Of a stretch of DNA of 17,569 nucleotides, positions 15,528-17,569 are shown in pieces. The notes beneath the pieces are model-generated. The model worked only from the letters and a program-made list of their open reading frames with translations. It made no database searches and was not told the DNA's origin. The stretch comes from an uncultured Faecalibacterium sp. Its GTDB lineage: Bacteria; Bacillota; Clostridia; Oscillospirales; Ruminococcaceae. The position numbers and the translations under genes were made by a program. The stretch's first letter is position 1, and the number at the start of each line of letters is the position of its first letter. The stretch is from assembly GCA_945982465.1 (NCBI GenBank), contig CAMFSB010000005.1, positions 1-17,569 on the forward strand, given 5' to 3'.

Positions 15528-16511
15528 TTACAGGATATACTGCCCCGGCTTGTAGCTGGCCAGATTGGCGCGCAGGAATTCAATGGTCTCAGCCAGGCCC
15601 TGCTCAAAGGTATACTGCGGGGCCCAGCCCGTCAGCTGGCGCAGACGGGTGGAATCGCCCAGCAGGCGGTTCACCTCGCTCTTTTCGGGACGCAGGCGCT
15701 CCTCCTCGCACACCACGCGGGCGTTGGGGTTGATCTGGGCGATCAGCTCGTTGGCCAGGTCGCCGATGGAATGCTCCACGCCGGTGGCGATGTTCAGCTC
15801 CTGCCCGATGGCGGCGTCGCAGTCGGCAATGGCCATAAAGCCGCGGGCGGTGTCCTTGACATAGTTGAAATCGCGGGTGGGGCTGAGCTTGCCCAGCTTG
15901 ATCTCGGTCTGGCCGGCCAGCAGTTGGGTGATGATGGTGGGGATGACCGCCCGGCCGCTCTGACGCGGGCCGTAGGTGTTGAACGGCCGCACGATGGACA
16001 CCGGCAGATCAAAGCTGCGGTAAAAGCTCTCGGCCAGGCGGTCGGCGCCGATCTTGGTGGCCGAATAGGGGCTCTGCCCCTGGAACGGATGCTTTTCGTC
16101 AATGGGCACATACTGGGCTGTGCCGTACACCTCGCTGGTGGAGGTGACCATGATGCGCTCGGTGCCCACCTCGCGGGCGGCGTTCAGCACATTCAGCGTG
16201 CCCTTGATGTTGGTGTCCACATAGCTGTCGGGGCTGTGGTACGAAAACGGGATGGCGATGAGGGCGGCCAGATGATACACCCGCTGCACCCCGCGCATGG
16301 CCGTGCGCACGCCGTTGGGGTCGCGCACATCGCCCATAAAGATCTCGATCTCGTTTTTGATCTCGGGCGGCAGGGTGTCGATCCAGCCGGCCGAGCCGAA
16401 CGAATTGTACAGGCAGAAGGCCTTGACCTTTTCGCCGGATTTAACCAGTTCCTCGGTGAGATGGCTGCCGATGAAGCCGTCGGCGCCGGTGACCATAACT
16501 GTATGAGACAT
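15528..16511 (-). CDS. legB: NAD-dependent nucleotide-sugar 4,6-dehydratase (LegB family)
   Basis: A 327-residue extended short-chain dehydrogenase/reductase that would make the 4-keto-6-deoxy sugar that starts the legionaminate branch. Visible motifs: VTGADGFIGSHL (7-18) for NAD, HLAALIAIPFSYHSPDSYVD, the catalytic set TSTSEVYG (122-129, with acidic Glu126 following the Ser/Thr) and Tyr148-X3-Lys152, then RPFNTYGPRQSGRAVIPTII and PTRDFNYVKDTARG, typical of LegB and related 4,6-dehydratases. ATG 16511 has GGAGG 9 nt upstream; the frame is open to 16532, but that extension lacks support. It is the first gene of the operon, downstream of a strong SigA promoter and a ~123-nt leader. GDP or UDP specificity cannot be read from the sequence. 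Confidence 0.92.
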   Translation of the reverse strand: MSHTVMVTGADGFIGSHLTEELVKSGEKVKAFCLYNSFGSAGWIDTLPPEIKNEIEIFMGDVRDPNGVRTAMRGVQRVYHLAALIAIPFSYHSPDSYVDTNIKGTLNVLNAAREVGTERIMVTSTSEVYGTAQYVPIDEKHPFQGQSPYSATKIGADRLAESFYRSFDLPVSIVRPFNTYGPRQSGRAVIPTIITQLLAGQTEIKLGKLSPTRDFNYVKDTARGFMAIADCDAAIGQELNIATGVEHSIGDLANELIAQINPNARVVCEEERLRPEKSEVNRLLGDSTRLRQLTGWAPQYTFEQGLAETIEFLRANLASYKPGQYIL

Positions 16512-16634
16512 TCTGTTGTTCCTCCAAAACAAGCATCGGCGCAGCCGGCCCGGGGCCGCGGCAGCCGCCGCGCACAGGCGGCCGCGCCCGCAGCGCGTTC
16601 GCTGCGCAGGGCAAAGGGCCGCTTCGCGGTTATC
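16512..16634 (-). other. GC-rich, structured 5' leader of the leg operon
   Basis: The ~123 bases between the predicted start of transcription and legB contain no gene. They hold a perfect 7-bp inverted repeat with a 4-nt loop (16589-16606, arms CGCAGCG/CGCTGCG), a shorter CCGC-GAA-GCGG hairpin at the very 5' end (16619-16629) and a run of GGC/GCC repeats. I do not recognise a known riboswitch. Confidence 0.45.
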
Positions 16635-16640
16635 ATGGTT

Positions 16641-16669
16641 ATTATAATATAAAGGGAACCCGATTTCAA
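16641..16669 (-). promoter_or_regulatory. SigA-type promoter of the leg operon
   Basis: Minus strand: -35 TTGAAA (plus 16664-16669, 5 of 6 to TTGACA), 17-nt spacer, -10 TATAAT (plus 16641-16646, perfect). Transcription would begin near 16634. It is in the AT-rich patch between legB and the divergent gene, the only such patch upstream of legB. Confidence 0.85.
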
Positions 16670-16687
16670 CGAAAAAGCAAAAATGCA

Positions 16688-16700
16688 GGCGGGAACCGCC
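16688..16700. promoter_or_regulatory. Inverted repeat midway between the divergent promoters, possible operator
   Basis: GGCGG-GAA-CCGCC, 5-bp arms with a 3-nt centre, placed between the two -35 boxes (16669 and 16703). The position suits a protein binding both promoters, but the arms are short for a GC-rich genome. Confidence 0.25.
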
Positions 16701-16702
16701 GC

Positions 16703-16731
16703 TTTACAGCACCCGCGCGGGCGATTATAAT
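16703..16731 (+). promoter_or_regulatory. SigA-type promoter of the divergent MBOAT gene
   Basis: -35 TTTACA (16703-16708, 5 of 6), 17-nt spacer, -10 TATAAT (16726-16731, perfect). The spacer contains the perfect 10-bp palindrome CCCGCGCGGG (16712-16721), lying exactly between the two boxes. Transcription would begin near 16738. Confidence 0.8.
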
Positions 16732-16743
16732 AGAGAGCGTATC

Positions 16744-16769
16744 CGAGCCGCGCAGCGGCTTGTGTTTTT
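16744..16769 (+). terminator. Terminator-like hairpin in the leader of the MBOAT gene (possible attenuator)
   Basis: An 8-bp stem (CGAGCCGC 16744-16751 with GCGGCTTG 16755-16762, one G-U pair), a 3-nt loop, then TGTTTTT (16763-16769). This has the form of an intrinsic terminator only ~6 nt after the predicted transcription start and ~75 nt before the gene's ATG, so read-through would be needed to express the gene. Confidence 0.5.
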
Positions 16770-16792
16770 GCATGCAGCCATGCGGCGTTTTT
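16770..16792 (+). other. Second hairpin with T-run in the same leader
   Basis: GCATG (16770-16774) and CATGC (16779-16783) with a 4-nt loop, then GGCG and TTTTT (16788-16792). The stem is short, so it is weaker than the first, but the two together form a tandem hairpin plus T-run layout. Confidence 0.3.
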
Positions 16793-16843
16793 CCCGGTGT
16801 TTCCATACGGGCCGCGGCTGCCAGGAAAGTGGAATCGAGCCGT

Positions 16844-17554
16844 ATGAGTTTTCAAAATTTTTCGTATTTTCTGTTTCTGGCCGTAACGGCGGGGTGCTAC
16901 CTCAAGGCCCCCAAAAAGGCCCAGACGCCGCTGCTGCTGGCGGCCAGCGTGCTGTTTTACGGCATCAACCTGGCCGCCACCTATACAGCCGCCCCCGGCG
17001 CGGCCGCGGCGTTTCGCTGCGCGGTGAGCGCGGTGCTGGTGGCGGGCGTGGTGTGGTATGTGCACCGCACGGCCAACGCCCTGGCCGGGCAGGAGGGCGC
17101 GGCCCGCGGCCTGCTGCTGCGCCGGGCGGTGGTGACCCTGCTGGCGGTGCTGGCGGTGTTCAAATACTACAACCTCTCTCCTCTGCCCACGCTGCTGGAC
17201 GGCACCGTGCTGGCAAAGCTGCCGTTCCCGCTGGGCATCAGCTTTTTTACCTTTACGGCGGTGGGCTATCTGGTGGACGTGGCCCGGGGCGACTGCCCGG
17301 CCGAGCCGCGCATCAGCCACACGGCGGTGCTGCTGCTGTTTTTCGGCACGGTGGCCAGCGGCCCCATCTGCCGCGGCGGGCAGCTTTTGCCCCAGCTGGA
17401 TCAGGAGCACCGCTTTGACGAGGCCCGCACCGTAAACGCTTTGCGGCTGTTTGCGCTGGGGTTGTTCAAGCGGGTGGCCGTGGCCGACGTGCTGGGGCTG
17501 GTGGTGAACGTGGTGTTTGCCGACGCGAAGATGTCAAGGTCCTTTATGCGGTAG
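16844..17554 (+). pseudogene. AlgI-like MBOAT O-acyltransferase, 3' truncated
   Basis: 236 residues matching the N-terminal half of AlgI/DltB-type membrane-bound O-acyltransferases, which are usually ~450-500 residues. Seen: MSFQNFSYFLFLAVTAGCYL, LLLAASVLFYGIN, FKYYNLSPLPTLL, PLGISFFTFTAVGYLVDVARG, FGTVASGPICRGGQLLPQL and LRLFALGLFKRVAVADVLGLV, all family landmarks. ATG 16844 is chosen because the start MSFQNFSYF fits the family; the SD is weak. After VNVVFAD homology should run on into the membrane segment carrying the catalytic His, but it reads AKMSRSFMR and stops. The conserved His half is missing, so the product should be inactive. MBOAT proteins of this branch O-acetylate surface polysaccharides, a role that suits the adjacent operon. 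Confidence 0.82.
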
Positions 17555-17569
17555 TTCAAAGCGACCTGT
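17525..17569. other. Probable insertion junction at the window's right edge
   Basis: From about 17525 the sequence no longer encodes MBOAT and its GC content drops (18 of the 39 bases from 17531 to 17569, against a much richer local average). On the minus strand one frame is open across it (QVALNYRIKDLDIFAS). It could be the end of an insertion sequence, an integrative element, or a rearrangement point, but too little is present to name it. Confidence 0.45.

Noticed and set aside
16760..16843. Upstream start for the MBOAT protein giving 28 extra residues
   Set aside because: The extra residues lie in the leader with its hairpins, and the family start matches MSFQNFSYF at 16844.
16193..17410. 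Minus-strand frame of 405 codons across the divergent promoters and the MBOAT gene
   Set aside because: It crosses both predicted promoters, is antisense to clear MBOAT motifs, and its end is merely legB in another frame.
1..17569. CRISPR arrays, tRNA or rRNA genes, tandem DNA repeats
   Set aside because: No regularly spaced repeats, tRNA-like cloverleaf or rRNA-like stretch was recognised; the protein-level duplication does not appear as an obvious DNA repeat.

Overview
The window carries a nonulosonic-acid (legionaminic-acid type) sugar operon on the minus strand, plus a divergent gene on the plus strand that is cut short at the right edge. The sequence is GC-rich, with Gram-positive style Shine-Dalgarno sites (GGAGG, GAGG) and near-consensus SigA promoters. 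This fits a high-GC Firmicute, for example a gut Oscillospiraceae/Faecalibacterium-Gemmiger type organism. That assignment is inference from composition and gene style only.

Layout, in minus-strand transcription order from right to left: legB (4,6-dehydratase, 16511-15528); a DUF2142 multi-pass membrane protein (15433-13715); a large multi-pass membrane protein with a GT-C-like Asp-Glu motif (13666-11582), translationally coupled to a small two-TM protein (11585-10962); legC (aminotransferase, 10872-9715); a second, diverged copy of the large+small pair (9648-7660 and 7663-7019); ptmE (CBS-nucleotidyltransferase, 7012-5960); legI (synthase, 5963-4965); legG (hydrolysing 2-epimerase, 4870-3677); an ArsC/Spx-family thioredoxin-fold gene (3619-3269); two Gfo/Idh/MocA oxidoreductases (3210-2221 and 2195-1230); legF (CMP-sugar synthetase, 1163-402); and the start of a ThrE/YjjP-type threonine/serine exporter (409 to beyond base 1). 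Most genes are separated by under 100 bp, and several overlap by 4 bp (ATGA) or 8 bp.

How they work together: PtmE would make a GDP-activated GlcN/GlcNAc. LegB and LegC would convert it to a 4-amino-4,6-dideoxy sugar, LegG would epimerise and release the sugar, LegI would condense it with phosphoenolpyruvate, and LegF would activate the product as CMP-Leg. The LegH N-acetyltransferase step is not encoded here. The three membrane proteins with a DE motif in their first outer loop are candidate lipid-linked-sugar-dependent glycosyltransferases or related polymer-handling proteins for the cell surface. The two Gfo/Idh/MocA paralogues may supply or modify a sugar precursor.

The 332-bp divergent region (16512-16843) holds two back-to-back SigA promoters, each with a 17-nt spacer, small inverted repeats between and inside them, and terminator-like hairpins in the leader of the plus-strand gene. 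That gene is an AlgI-like MBOAT O-acyltransferase. It loses homology at about 17525, where the base composition also falls, and stops at 17554. The most likely cause is insertion of a mobile element whose end starts the last ~45 bases.

I saw no tRNA, rRNA, CRISPR array or complete insertion sequence.
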